22,281 nucleotides of DNA from JANYJJ01 sp038241115 (lineage in GTDB: Bacteria > Pseudomonadota > Gammaproteobacteria > Burkholderiales > Burkholderiaceae_C), in contig JBBRGA010000045.1 in assembly GCA_038241115.1 (NCBI GenBank), positions 1 through 22,281 of the forward strand. Reading direction: 5' to 3'. Shown here one piece after another: positions 15,569 through 22,281 of the stretch. How positions within the stretch are numbered: position 1 is the first letter of the stretch; every line of letters begins with the position of its first letter. A model generated the notes under the pieces. The model did not search any database and had not been told where the DNA came from. It saw nothing but the letters and a program-made list of their open reading frames with translations. Both the position numbers and the translations under genes were made by a program.

Positions 15569-16408
15569 TTGATCACTGACAGCTCACTTCGTTTGCCGCT
15601 ATTTTGGGAGATGTCGGCACCGTCACACTGGAACGCCATTGACTTCATCAGCGACCTCCATCTGTCCGCCGCGTCACCCAAAACCTTCGAAGCATTTGCG
15701 CAGCACATGCAAAGCACCGAGGCCGATGCGGTGTTTATCTTGGGTGATCTGGTCGAGCTATGGGTAGGCGACGACTCCCGAGCAGGCACATTTGAAGCGC
15801 GATGTGTGGAGGTCCTGACTGAAGCGGCATCGCACCGGACTGTCGCGTTCATGGCGGGAAACCGTGACTTTTTGCTCGGGGCTCAAATGCTAAAAACCTG
15901 TGGGGTCATGGCGTTGCCAGACCCGACGGTGTTGGTCGCCTTTGGCGAACGCATCTTGCTCGCGCATGGGGACGCTTTGTGTCTGGCCGACCGGCCTTAC
16001 CAATCGTTTCGCCAGCTGGTGCGAAGCGAGTCCTGGCAACAGGACTTTTTAGCCAAACCGCTGATTGAGCGTCGCGCGTTGGGCGCGCGCATGCGCAGCG
16101 AAAGCGAAGGCCGCAAAAACAAACACTCGCGCGTTGATTGGATCGACATCGATATCGCCTGCGCGGTGCGCTGGATGCACGAGGCTGGCACGACAACCCT
16201 GATTCACGGCCACACCCACCGCCCCGGCTCAGAAGCAATGGCTCCGGGCTACACCCGCTGGGTTCTCAGTGACTGGGACATGGACAGCACGCACCAGGCG
16301 CCGCGCGCTGAGGTTCTTCGATGGCAGCAGGCTGGACTCACTCGTCGATCACCGTCCACCGCAGCCTCAAGCCAACCCTTCGGCACGGCGAACTCGATTG
16401 CCGAGTGA
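15569..16408 (+). CDS. lpxH: UDP-2,3-diacylglucosamine diphosphatase
   Basis: Hydrolyses UDP-2,3-diacylglucosamine to lipid X and UMP in lipid A synthesis, at the inner face of the inner membrane. Calcineurin-like phosphoesterase motifs are complete: D29-L-H31 (FISDLHLS), G-D60 (ILGDLVELW), G-N98-R-D (AGNRDF), H133-G-D, and H213-G-H215-T-H. The start is TTG at 15569, supported by ACGGAG at 6-7 nt; an in-frame ATG at 15611 has GGGAG directly abutting it, which is too close, and would still leave the enzyme whole. Length is 279 residues with TTG, longer than the usual 240-265 because of a C-terminal Ser/Thr-rich tail. It sits between ppiB and mtfA on the same strand. Confidence 0.93.
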   Translation: MITDSSLRLPLFWEMSAPSHWNAIDFISDLHLSAASPKTFEAFAQHMQSTEADAVFILGDLVELWVGDDSRAGTFEARCVEVLTEAASHRTVAFMAGNRDFLLGAQMLKTCGVMALPDPTVLVAFGERILLAHGDALCLADRPYQSFRQLVRSESWQQDFLAKPLIERRALGARMRSESEGRKNKHSRVDWIDIDIACAVRWMHEAGTTTLIHGHTHRPGSEAMAPGYTRWVLSDWDMDSTHQAPRAEVLRWQQAGLTRRSPSTAASSQPFGTANSIAE

Positions 16409-16430
16409 AACTCAAGGCGCGACCCTGAGC

Positions 16431-17243
16431 ATGCAGGTGCGTTGGTTGCTAGGGTGGCGAACGTGGCGGAAAACTTGGCTGCTTCAGCGTGAAGATGCTG
16501 TGGTTCTCAAGCGCCCCATTCCCGACGACTTGTGGCGTCTTACCGTTCAGCGGTATTCCTTCGTGGCCATGCGCTCGAATGAAGAACTACTCCGCTTGCG
16601 TCGATTGACGACCTTGTTTTTGAATGACAAAGAGTTCAGCGGCGCAAACGGCATGCATGTGGATGATCAAGTGGCGGTTGCCGTGGCGCTGCAGGCGTGT
16701 TTGCCGATTCTGAATCTGGGCTTGGCACGCTACGAAGGCTTCAAAGGCATCGTGATCCACGCCTCTGAAGTGAGGGCACGGCGCACGGAGACGGACGACG
16801 ACGGCGTGGTCCACGAATACGACGAGACACTGACCGGGGAAGCCATGCAGGGCGGGCCAGTGATGCTGTCATGGACGGACGTGGAGCATGCCGATGAGAC
16901 AGCGGCGTGGGCTTACAACGTCGTTATCCATGAATTTGCGCACGTGTTGGACATGCACAGCCACGTTTCGCAGTCGCACTTGGCCACGCACGAACTAAGG
17001 CTGGCACACGCGCAATGGTTGGAAGCACTCTCACAGGAATTCCAAGACTTTGCCCTTGAAGTAGACCAAAGCGCCAACACCGTTCTGGACCCTTACGGTG
17101 CTGAGTCGCTGGAGGAATTTTTTGCGGTCGCCTCAGAGGCGTTCTTCGTTCAACCGTTGGAAATGCAACGAGCGCAATCTGCTTTGTACAAATTGATGGG
17201 TCGGTACTACAAGCAAGATCCGGCAGCCGTCGGGTTGACCTGA
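16431..17243 (+). CDS. mtfA: M90-family zinc metallopeptidase, MtfA
   Basis: Cytoplasmic zinc peptidase; in E. coli MtfA binds the Mlc repressor and so affects glucose PTS expression, but Mlc may be absent in this organism. 270 residues against 265 in E. coli. The zinc motif is H167-E-F-A-H171 (VIHEFAHVLDM) and the downstream ESLEEFFAVASEAFF block (225-239) holds the third ligand region. The N-terminal NDKEFSG and VAVAVALQACLPILNLG segments are also typical. The ATG at 16431 lies 22 nt after lpxH; the nearest purine stretch (TGAGC) is weak. A frame open further upstream overlaps lpxH with low-complexity Arg-rich sequence and was not used. A bidirectional terminator follows. Confidence 0.92.
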   Translation: MQVRWLLGWRTWRKTWLLQREDAVVLKRPIPDDLWRLTVQRYSFVAMRSNEELLRLRRLTTLFLNDKEFSGANGMHVDDQVAVAVALQACLPILNLGLARYEGFKGIVIHASEVRARRTETDDDGVVHEYDETLTGEAMQGGPVMLSWTDVEHADETAAWAYNVVIHEFAHVLDMHSHVSQSHLATHELRLAHAQWLEALSQEFQDFALEVDQSANTVLDPYGAESLEEFFAVASEAFFVQPLEMQRAQSALYKLMGRYYKQDPAAVGLT

Positions 17244-17298
17244 CAACGGCAAGCACCGACGGTCAGCAAAAACATCGCTCAGACGCGTGGCAGAAAGC

Positions 17299-17325
17299 AA
17301 AAAAGGAGCCTCGTGGCTCCTTTTT
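17299..17325. terminator. Bidirectional Rho-independent terminator, mtfA/clpA
   Basis: GGAGCC (17305-17310), loop TCGT, GGCTCC (17315-17320), flanked by an A run on the left and T run on the right so that arms extend to 11 bp. It works for both convergent transcripts: mtfA on plus and clpA on minus (clpA ends at 17348). Confidence 0.88.
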
Positions 17326-17347
17326 AATTCTTCTCACAACGTCCAAC

Positions 17348-19651
17348 TCAAGCGGTTGCTGGTTCGGCTTTGTTCGGTTTGTCTGTTTTCTTCAGAGGCT
17401 GAATGTCGAGCACGGTCTTGCCTTCGGCGTCGACGTCTACCGTCAAACGTCCACCATCAACCAAGCGTCCGAACAGCAACTCGTCGGCCAGGGCACGGCG
17501 AATCGTGTCCTGAATCAAACGCTGCATCGGTCGCGCACCCATCAAGGGATCGAAACCAGCCTTTGCCAGATGTTTCCGCAAGGCATCGGTAAAGGTGGCT
17601 TCGACCTTCTTCTCAGTGAGCTGACTCTCCAGCTGCAACAAAAATTTGTCGACCACGCGCAAGATGATTTCCGGATCGAGCGGCCGGAAACTGACGATCG
17701 CATCGAGACGATTGCGAAACTCTGGCGTAAACAATCGCTTGATGTCGGCCATTTCGTCGCCTTGCTCGCGCGAGTTCATGAAGCCGATGGACGACTTGTT
17801 CATGGTCTCGGCACCCGCATTGGTGGTCATGACGATGATGACGTTGCGGAAGTCTGCCTTGCGCCCGTTGTTGTCGGTCAAAGTGCCATGGTCCATGACC
17901 TGAAGAAGCACATTGAAAACATCCGGATGCGCCTTCTCGATTTCATCGAGCAGCAACACGCAGTGAGGCTTCTTGCTTACAGCTTCGGTCAACAAACCGC
18001 CTTGGTCAAACCCCACATAACCAGGCGGCGCACCGATCAAACGGCTAACCGCGTGGCGCTCCATGTACTCGCTCATGTCGAAGCGAATAAGCTCAACGCC
18101 CAACACGAACGCGAGTTGCTTCGCGACCTCGGTTTTACCAACGCCGGTGGGGCCCGAAAACAAGAACGAGCCGATGGGGCGATCGGGTTTTCCCAAGCCG
18201 GAGCGAGCCATTTTGATTGCCGAGGAAAGCGCCAAGATGGCTGGCTCTTGTCCAAACACCACGCTGTTCAAATCACGGTCCAGGCTCTTCAGCTTGGAGC
18301 GATCGTCGTTGGAGACGCTGGCGGGCGGAATACGCGCAATCTTTGCAACGATGTCTTCCACCTCAGCGCGCGTAATGGTCTTCTTCTGTTTGCTCTTGGG
18401 CAATATGCGCTGCGCCGCTCCAGCCTCATCGATCACGTCGATAGCCTTGTCTGGAAGATGCCGGTCATTGATGAATTTGGCCGACAGCTCAGCTGCGGCT
18501 TGCAAGGCACCCAAAGCGTACTTGACGCTGTGGTGCTCTTCAAACCGCGATTTCAGGCCTTTGAGAATTTCGATGGTTTGTTCAACCGAAGGCTCAACAA
18601 CGTCAACCTTTTGGAAGCGTCGAGACAGTGCGGCATCCTTTTCAAAGATTCCCCGGTATTCGGTGAACGTGGTTGCGCCAATGCACTTCATCGCACCTGA
18701 ACTGAGCGCGGGCTTGAGCAAATTGCTGGCATCCAAGGTACCGCCCGACGCCGCACCCGCACCGATGAGCGTGTGAATTTCGTCAATGAACAGCACCGCG
18801 TTGGGCTGGTCTTTCAAGTACTTCAAGACGCCTTTGAGACGCTGCTCGAAATCACCGCGGTATTTGGTGCCAGCCAGCAGCGCACCCATGTCAAGCGAGT
18901 AAACAATCGCATTGGCCAAAACTTCAGGCACGTCGTTTTGCGTAATGCGCCATGCCAGGCCTTCGGCTATGGCAGTTTTGCCCACACCAGCTTCGCCGAC
19001 CAGAAGCGGATTGTTTTTACGGCGACGGCACAAAATCTGGATGACGCGTTCGACTTCGTGCTCACGCCCGATCAGCGGATCGATCTTGCCCTCGCGGGCC
19101 AACTGATTCAGGTTTTGGGTGAATTGCTCGATCGGCGACCCTTTGCCGTCACCGTCATCTTTTTCCACTTCCGCACTGGCGCTCTCGCTGGGCTTGGCAG
19201 ACTCGGGTGGATCTGATTTCTTGATCCCATGGGCGATGAAGTTGACGACGTCCAGGCGAGTGACGCCCTGCTGGTGAAGGTAGTACACAGCGTGGGAGTC
19301 TTTCTCGCCGAAAATAGCCACAAGCACGTTAGACCCGGTGACTTCCTTTTTGCCGCTTCCCGTGGACTGCACGTGCATGATGGCGCGTTGAATGACGCGC
19401 TGAAAACCGAGCGTTGGCTGCGTGTCCACCTCGTCAGAGCCACCCACCGTGGGCGTGTTCTCTTTGATGAATTGCACCAAGCTCTTGCGCAAGTCGTCGA
19501 TGTTGGCAGAGCAAGCTTTCAGCACTTCCGCAGCTGAAGGATTGTCTAAAAGGGCCATCAGCAGATGCTCGACGGTGATGAATTCGTGTCGCTGCTGACG
19601 CGCCTCGACGAAGGCCATGTGCATACTGACTTCAAGCTCTTGGGCGATCAT
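17348..19651 (-). CDS. clpA: ATP-dependent Clp protease ATP-binding subunit ClpA
   Basis: AAA+ unfoldase that feeds substrates to ClpP, 767 residues. Order: N-domain with two repeats (1-140), acidic/Ser-rich linker (145-170), D1 with Walker A GEAGVGKT (219-226) and Walker B VLFIDE (286-291), D2 with Walker A GPTGVGKT (500-507) and Walker B VLLLDE (565-570). The ClpP-docking tripeptide is IGF (622-624), IGL in E. coli. There is no middle coiled coil of the ClpB type. The ATG at 19651 was chosen since MIAQELEVS is the family N-terminus and GGAG lies 6 nt upstream. It overlaps the clpS stop by 4 nt. ClpP is not in the window. Confidence 0.97.
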   Translation of the reverse strand: MIAQELEVSMHMAFVEARQQRHEFITVEHLLMALLDNPSAAEVLKACSANIDDLRKSLVQFIKENTPTVGGSDEVDTQPTLGFQRVIQRAIMHVQSTGSGKKEVTGSNVLVAIFGEKDSHAVYYLHQQGVTRLDVVNFIAHGIKKSDPPESAKPSESASAEVEKDDGDGKGSPIEQFTQNLNQLAREGKIDPLIGREHEVERVIQILCRRRKNNPLLVGEAGVGKTAIAEGLAWRITQNDVPEVLANAIVYSLDMGALLAGTKYRGDFEQRLKGVLKYLKDQPNAVLFIDEIHTLIGAGAASGGTLDASNLLKPALSSGAMKCIGATTFTEYRGIFEKDAALSRRFQKVDVVEPSVEQTIEILKGLKSRFEEHHSVKYALGALQAAAELSAKFINDRHLPDKAIDVIDEAGAAQRILPKSKQKKTITRAEVEDIVAKIARIPPASVSNDDRSKLKSLDRDLNSVVFGQEPAILALSSAIKMARSGLGKPDRPIGSFLFSGPTGVGKTEVAKQLAFVLGVELIRFDMSEYMERHAVSRLIGAPPGYVGFDQGGLLTEAVSKKPHCVLLLDEIEKAHPDVFNVLLQVMDHGTLTDNNGRKADFRNVIIVMTTNAGAETMNKSSIGFMNSREQGDEMADIKRLFTPEFRNRLDAIVSFRPLDPEIILRVVDKFLLQLESQLTEKKVEATFTDALRKHLAKAGFDPLMGARPMQRLIQDTIRRALADELLFGRLVDGGRLTVDVDAEGKTVLDIQPLKKTDKPNKAEPATA

Positions 19652-20004
19652 GCGGACTCCATAATGCATTGCAAAGGATGACCGCCGCGACGCGCGGCGG
19701 TTTGTACCAGTTCCACTTTGGTGGCTGCAACATCCTTAGAAAAGACGCCGCAAACACCGCGCCCATCATGGTGAATTTTCAACATGATTTGGGTCGCGAC
19801 CTCAAGGTCGTGTTTGAAGTATTCCTGAAGAACCATCACCACAAATTCCATCGGCGTGTAGTCGTCGTTCAACAGCACCACTTGATACATCCGCGGCGGG
19901 ACTGTCTTGGCAACTTTGCGCTCAAGCACCACCGCACCCTGACCGTCATTTGGGCGGACCGGCTGCGCAGGTTTGAGCGGTGATTTAGGTTGATCTACAG
20001 ACAT
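19648..20004 (-). CDS. clpS: ClpA adaptor ClpS
   Basis: N-end-rule adaptor that binds proteins with N-terminal Phe, Tyr, Trp or Leu and delivers them to ClpAP. 118 residues: a disordered Pro-rich N-terminal arm (1-35), needed for ClpA engagement in the family, then the ClpS fold. Pocket residues N46-D47-D48-Y-T50-P51-M52 are intact and H78 aligns with the conserved histidine. CGVFSKDVAATKVELV is typical. The stop codon overlaps the clpA ATG (ATGA). ATG 20004 has only a weak purine stretch upstream. It diverges from the csp gene across 250 nt, an arrangement like cspD-clpS-clpA of enterobacteria. Confidence 0.96.
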   Translation of the reverse strand: MSVDQPKSPLKPAQPVRPNDGQGAVVLERKVAKTVPPRMYQVVLLNDDYTPMEFVVMVLQEYFKHDLEVATQIMLKIHHDGRGVCGVFSKDVAATKVELVQTAARRGGHPLQCIMESA

Positions 20005-20199
20005 GCTTCAATTCTATCGACATGCAAGTCATCGGGAGCAACTGGGCATATTGAGCCGTCCGGTTGCGCTGCAAGACAACAAGAACCGAATCAACTGAAT
20101 TTTCGGTCAGCGCTTCAAAAGAGAGGCAGAAAACAAGTTGCCTCGGAACTGTTGACAAAACAATGTCGAGCGGATTTATCCAATCGAGTGGTCAAACGA

Positions 20200-20228
20200 T
20201 TGACACGCTCGCCTAGGCTTGCAAAAAT
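20200..20228 (+). promoter_or_regulatory. Sigma-70-like promoter of the cold-shock gene
   Basis: TTGACA (20200-20205) is a perfect -35, followed by a 17-nt spacer and AAAAAT (20223-20228, four of six -10 bases), 26 nt before the csp ATG. A second TTGACA is at 20152-20157 with a poorer -10 (TTTATC) 17 nt on. The implied leader is only about 20 nt, shorter than the long thermosensing leader of E. coli cspA. Confidence 0.5.
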
Positions 20229-20254
20229 AACCTTTTGGTTTACGGAGAAGCAGC

Positions 20255-20533
20255 ATGTCAACAGGAACTGTTAAGTGGTTCAACGACGCCAAGGGCTTTG
20301 GATTTATCGAACCACGGGACGGCGGTAAGGATGTTTTTGCTCACTTTTCAGCCATCCAAATGGAAGGGTTCAAAACCTTAAAACAAGGTGGCCGAGTGAG
20401 CTTCGATGTGGTGCAAGGTCCCAAAGGACAACTGGCGCACAACATCCAAGCCGCAGACGCCGATGACTCCCACAGCACGAATTCAGCCCACATTCGCAGC
20501 GCCCAATCCGAAGTACACGCGACGTCTGTGTAA
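20255..20533 (+). CDS. Cold-shock protein with C-terminal extension
   Basis: Single-strand nucleic-acid-binding protein, 92 residues. The cold-shock domain fills residues 1-67, with RNP1 KGFGFI (13-18) and RNP2 VFAHFS (27-32) intact and the start MSTGTVKWFNDAKGFGFI typical. A further 25 residues rich in Ser, His, Asp and Ala (DDSHSTNSAHIRSAQ and on) follow, where most Csp proteins stop at 67-70. GGAG 7-8 nt before the ATG and an upstream consensus promoter support expression. It is divergent from clpS, a position occupied by cspD in other proteobacteria; I leave the symbol blank because Csp paralogues cannot be separated by eye. Confidence 0.93.
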   Translation: MSTGTVKWFNDAKGFGFIEPRDGGKDVFAHFSAIQMEGFKTLKQGGRVSFDVVQGPKGQLAHNIQAADADDSHSTNSAHIRSAQSEVHATSV

Positions 20534-20718
20534 GACGTTCGACGCTGTGTCGGCTTTCTGCCACTGCCGCAACGGCGCTGGCACGCGCAGGTAGCAGCCA
20601 AGCCGAGATTCAATTTCAACGCGATGGTGGAGTTAGAAAGCGACTCCGTATCAAACGAACCGACTCTGCTCGTTCTACTTCACCAACTCGATCGCCCAAA
20701 GGTCCCGACGGCAGTGGC

Positions 20719-20885
20719 TAGGAGCGTGGGCGGCAGAAGGAGCGGCGGCTGCAAGGCGGCCGCAGCGGTCCATTTTTCACCGGCTTTTTGTCCCATAGCT
20801 ACGGCTATGGGCCTGCAAACCCGGCAAAAACTGTCCTCGCTGGAGCCACCTTTCGCTTCGCCGCCTTCTGCCGCCCACACTCCTA
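20719..20885. repeat. Long imperfect palindrome, REP/MITE-like
   Basis: An inverted repeat about 167 bp long centred near 20802. The outer arms (20719-20740 and the complement of 20864-20885) match in 21 of 22 positions. The inner arms CCCATAGC (20792-20799) and GCTATGGG (20804-20811) are perfect around TACG. The middle parts pair with gaps and mismatches. Its right edge is 3 nt from the DUF3185 stop codon (20888), so a transcript of that gene would carry the whole hairpin. No transposase or clear target duplication is seen. The remaining sequence 20534-20718 shows nothing else I can name. Confidence 0.75.
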
Positions 20886-20887
20886 GG

Positions 20888-21109
20888 TCAGGACTTCTTC
20901 GAGCCGAATGCCAGCAGCAGACCGCCTGCAACCACCGCTGCAATGCCGGCCCAGACGGGCACGTTCACCGACTTTTTTTCCTTCACGGAAAGTTCCAGCG
21001 GCCCAAGCTTTACCGCGGTGGTGTCCTTGGTGTAGCTGAACCCGCCGTACGCCAGGCCGAGTACCCCGGCCAAGATAAGAACCATCGCAATTGCCTTGAT
21101 CGGATTCAT
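20888..21109 (-). CDS. DUF3185 family small membrane protein
   Basis: A 73-residue protein with two hydrophobic segments, about 4-24 (AIAMVLILAGVLGLAYGGF) and 52-68 (VWAGIAAVVAGGLLLAFG), joined by a polar stretch containing KEKKSVNVP. This layout is that of the DUF3185 family, whose function is unknown. GGGA lies 6-7 nt before ATG 21109. Its stop codon abuts the long palindrome, which may act as its 3' processing or termination structure. No operon partner lies close by. Confidence 0.8.
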   Translation of the reverse strand: MNPIKAIAMVLILAGVLGLAYGGFSYTKDTTAVKLGPLELSVKEKKSVNVPVWAGIAAVVAGGLLLAFGSKKS

Positions 21110-21326
21110 GAGTTTCCCGGTGCTGCTGCGTCTTTTTCGCTGACGTTCGGAAGCTCCGGGTCAATCGACGCGCAGCGATGAAAACACGCGTGAAGTGCAA
21201 TCAGATGTAGGACAACCGCGCATTCGACGCAGTGCGTCCCAGCAAACACGCTCACAGCGGCACAGCGCGAGTGGCCGACGACCGATTTCTGGGTATCCCC
21301 AGCATGAGGGCGTTGGCCAATCGCGC

Positions 21327-21367
21327 TTTGCCGCCAGCGCCGCAAATTTTGCTGCCAGCTCCGCAAA
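21327..21367. repeat. Two tandem copies of a 20-nt unit, 21-nt period
   Basis: TTTGCCGCCAGCGCCGCAAA (21327-21346) and TTTGCTGCCAGCTCCGCAAA (21348-21367) differ at two positions. They lie in the 319-nt spacer between the DUF3185 gene and ohr. Other than this repeat and the hairpin beside ohr, I see no gene in 21110-21428; the frames open there have unconvincing composition. Confidence 0.6.
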
Positions 21368-21386
21368 TGCCGGCTGCATGAAGCAA

Positions 21387-21420
21387 CGGTTTCGACAGCC
21401 GTCAAAGCCCATCGAAACCG
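21387..21420 (-). terminator. Candidate 3' hairpin after ohr
   Basis: CGGTTTCGA (21387-21395) and TCGAAACCG (21412-21420) form a perfect 9-bp stem with a 16-nt loop, starting 8 nt past the ohr stop codon. No T run follows on the minus strand, so it is either a non-canonical terminator or an mRNA-end stabiliser. Confidence 0.4.
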
Positions 21421-21428
21421 GCTGCGGC

Positions 21429-21854
21429 TTACAAAACCTTCAGGGTCACGTCGATGTTGCCGCGTGTGGCGTTTGAATATGGGCACACGCCGTGGGCCGT
21501 TTCCACCAGCTTGGTGGCAGCTGCGTGCTCCATGCCGGGAATGGTGACGTTCAAGGTCACGGTGATGCCGAAGCCGGCCGGAATGGGACCGATGCCGACG
21601 TCAGCGGTGATGGATGTGGCCGCAGGCAGGCTGACTTTTTGCATCATCGCCACATGCTTCATGGCGCCCAAAAAGCAGGCTGAATAACCCGCTGCGAACA
21701 GCTGTTCCGGGTTGGTGCCCATGGCGCCGTCGCCGCCCAATTCTTTGGGTGTGGTGAGGGTGACGTCCAGCGCGCCGTCGGACGATTTGGATGTGCCGGC
21801 GCGGCCGCCAGTGGAAGTGGCGTGGGCGGTGTACAGAATTTTTTCGGGTGACAT
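21429..21854 (-). CDS. ohr: Organic hydroperoxide resistance protein, Ohr subfamily of OsmC
   Basis: Thiol peroxidase that reduces organic and fatty-acid hydroperoxides, using lipoylated proteins as reductant in the family. 141 residues, standard length. The reactive cysteine is C60 (FAAGYSACFLGAM) and the resolving cysteine C124 (AHGVCPYSNATRGN). The N-terminal YTAHATSTGGRAG and ELGGDG segments mark Ohr rather than OsmC. AAGGA 8 nt before ATG 21854 supports the start. It lies 45 nt after a phoH-family gene on the same strand. No ohrR-like regulator is adjacent. Confidence 0.95.
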   Translation of the reverse strand: MSPEKILYTAHATSTGGRAGTSKSSDGALDVTLTTPKELGGDGAMGTNPEQLFAAGYSACFLGAMKHVAMMQKVSLPAATSITADVGIGPIPAGFGITVTLNVTIPGMEHAAATKLVETAHGVCPYSNATRGNIDVTLKVL

Positions 21855-21899
21855 GGAAAGGTCCTTTTAGGTGGTGGGTGAAACGGGAAATGCGTGCTG

Positions 21900-22281
21900 T
21901 CAGAGCACTTCAGAGGCAAAGTCAGCCAGCCGTGAGCGCTCGCCGCGGGCCAGCATCACGTGGCCCGAATGCGGCCAGCCTTTGAAGCGGTCTACCGCGT
22001 AGGTCAGACCCGACGAGCCTTCGGTGAGGTAAGGCGTGTCGATTTGCGCGAGGTTGCCCAAGCAGACGATTTTGGTGCCCGGACCGGCGCGCGTGATGAG
22101 GGTTTTGAGCTGCTTGGGCGTCAGGTTCTGGGCCTCGTCAATGATGACGAACTTGTTCAAGAACGTGCGGCCGCGCATGAAGTTCAGGCTCTTGATTTTG
22201 ATTTTGCTGCGCACCAGATCGTTGGTGGCGGCGCGGCCCCATTCGCCGGCGCCGCCGTCGGTTTTGGACAGCACTTCCAGG
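21900..22281 (-). CDS. PhoH-family ATPase, C-terminal part (window edge)
   Basis: The C-terminal 126 or so residues of a PhoH-like P-loop ATPase; the frame is open to the window end. Visible family blocks are MRGRTFLNKFVIIDEAQNLTPKQLKTLITRAGPGTKIVCLGN, including the Walker-B-like VIIDEAQN, then QIDTPYL and SSGLTYAVDRFKGWPHSGHVML. The ending (GERSRLADFASEVL) resembles the longer PIN-PhoH proteins (YlaK/PhoH2 type) more than short PhoH, but the N-terminal PIN domain lies outside the window, so that assignment is inference. These proteins are thought to be RNA helicase/ribonucleases. ohr follows after 45 nt. Confidence 0.88.
   Translation of the reverse strand, partial: LEVLSKTDGGAGEWGRAATNDLVRSKIKIKSLNFMRGRTFLNKFVIIDEAQNLTPKQLKTLITRAGPGTKIVCLGNLAQIDTPYLTEGSSGLTYAVDRFKGWPHSGHVMLARGERSRLADFASEVL

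Noticed and set aside
20624..21181. Open frames crossing the long palindrome on both strands
   Set aside because: They run through an inverted repeat and overlap the DUF3185 gene; the frames arise from the repeat's composition and have no domain.
21161..21412. Minus-strand frame in the spacer downstream of ohr with an Ala-rich repeated stretch
   Set aside because: The repeated residues come from the 20-nt tandem repeat; the rest is Cys/Arg-rich without family resemblance.

Overview
The window is high-GC bacterial chromosome that reads as a betaproteobacterium of the order Burkholderiales, most likely family Comamonadaceae. This rests on protein character and on gene order recalled for that group: cysS - DNA-3-methyladenine glycosylase - accA - tilS - lysC - tRNA-Ser on one strand, divergent from ppiA - ppiB - lpxH, with csp/clpS/clpA nearby. 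No search was run, so genus is open. Coding density is high. I see no transposase, integrase, CRISPR array or rRNA.

Layout. (1) 1-7802, all minus strand: a 3'-truncated CPA1-type Na+/H+ antiporter, a ZnT9-like cation diffusion facilitator, an HtrA/Deg protease with a lipoprotein signal, a two-domain PRC-barrel protein, a stand-alone Rieske iron-sulfur protein, a DUF2254 membrane protein, a MarR regulator and a Pal/OmpA-type lipoprotein. This is the least canonical part: most products act at the envelope, and the Rieske gene has no cytochrome b or c1 gene beside it. (2) 8091-14161, minus strand: tRNA-Ser(GCU) with its terminator, then lysC, tilS, accA, an AlkA-like glycosylase and cysS. (3) 14442-17243, plus strand: periplasmic cyclophilin, cytoplasmic cyclophilin, lpxH and mtfA, closed by a bidirectional terminator at 17299-17325. 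(4) 17348-20533: clpA and clpS on minus (overlapping by 4 nt), divergent from a cold-shock gene with a readable promoter. (5) 20534-22281: a roughly 167-bp imperfect palindrome abutting a DUF3185 gene, a repeat-bearing spacer, ohr, and the C-terminal part of a PhoH-family ATPase cut by the window edge.

How the genes work together. Region 2 is housekeeping: tRNA charging and modification, fatty-acid initiation, aspartate-family synthesis and base repair. Region 3 combines protein folding with lipid A synthesis. Region 4 is the ClpAPS degradation module beside a cold-shock protein. The ends of the window lean to stress and envelope functions (HtrA, ion transport, Ohr).

I found no clearly new defence or mobile system. 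The items most worth a second look are the orphan Rieske gene with its PRC-barrel and DUF2254 neighbours, a G-quadruplex-capable run between the Rieske and PRC genes, the long palindrome at 20719-20885, and an exact 12-nt periodic array in the accA leader.
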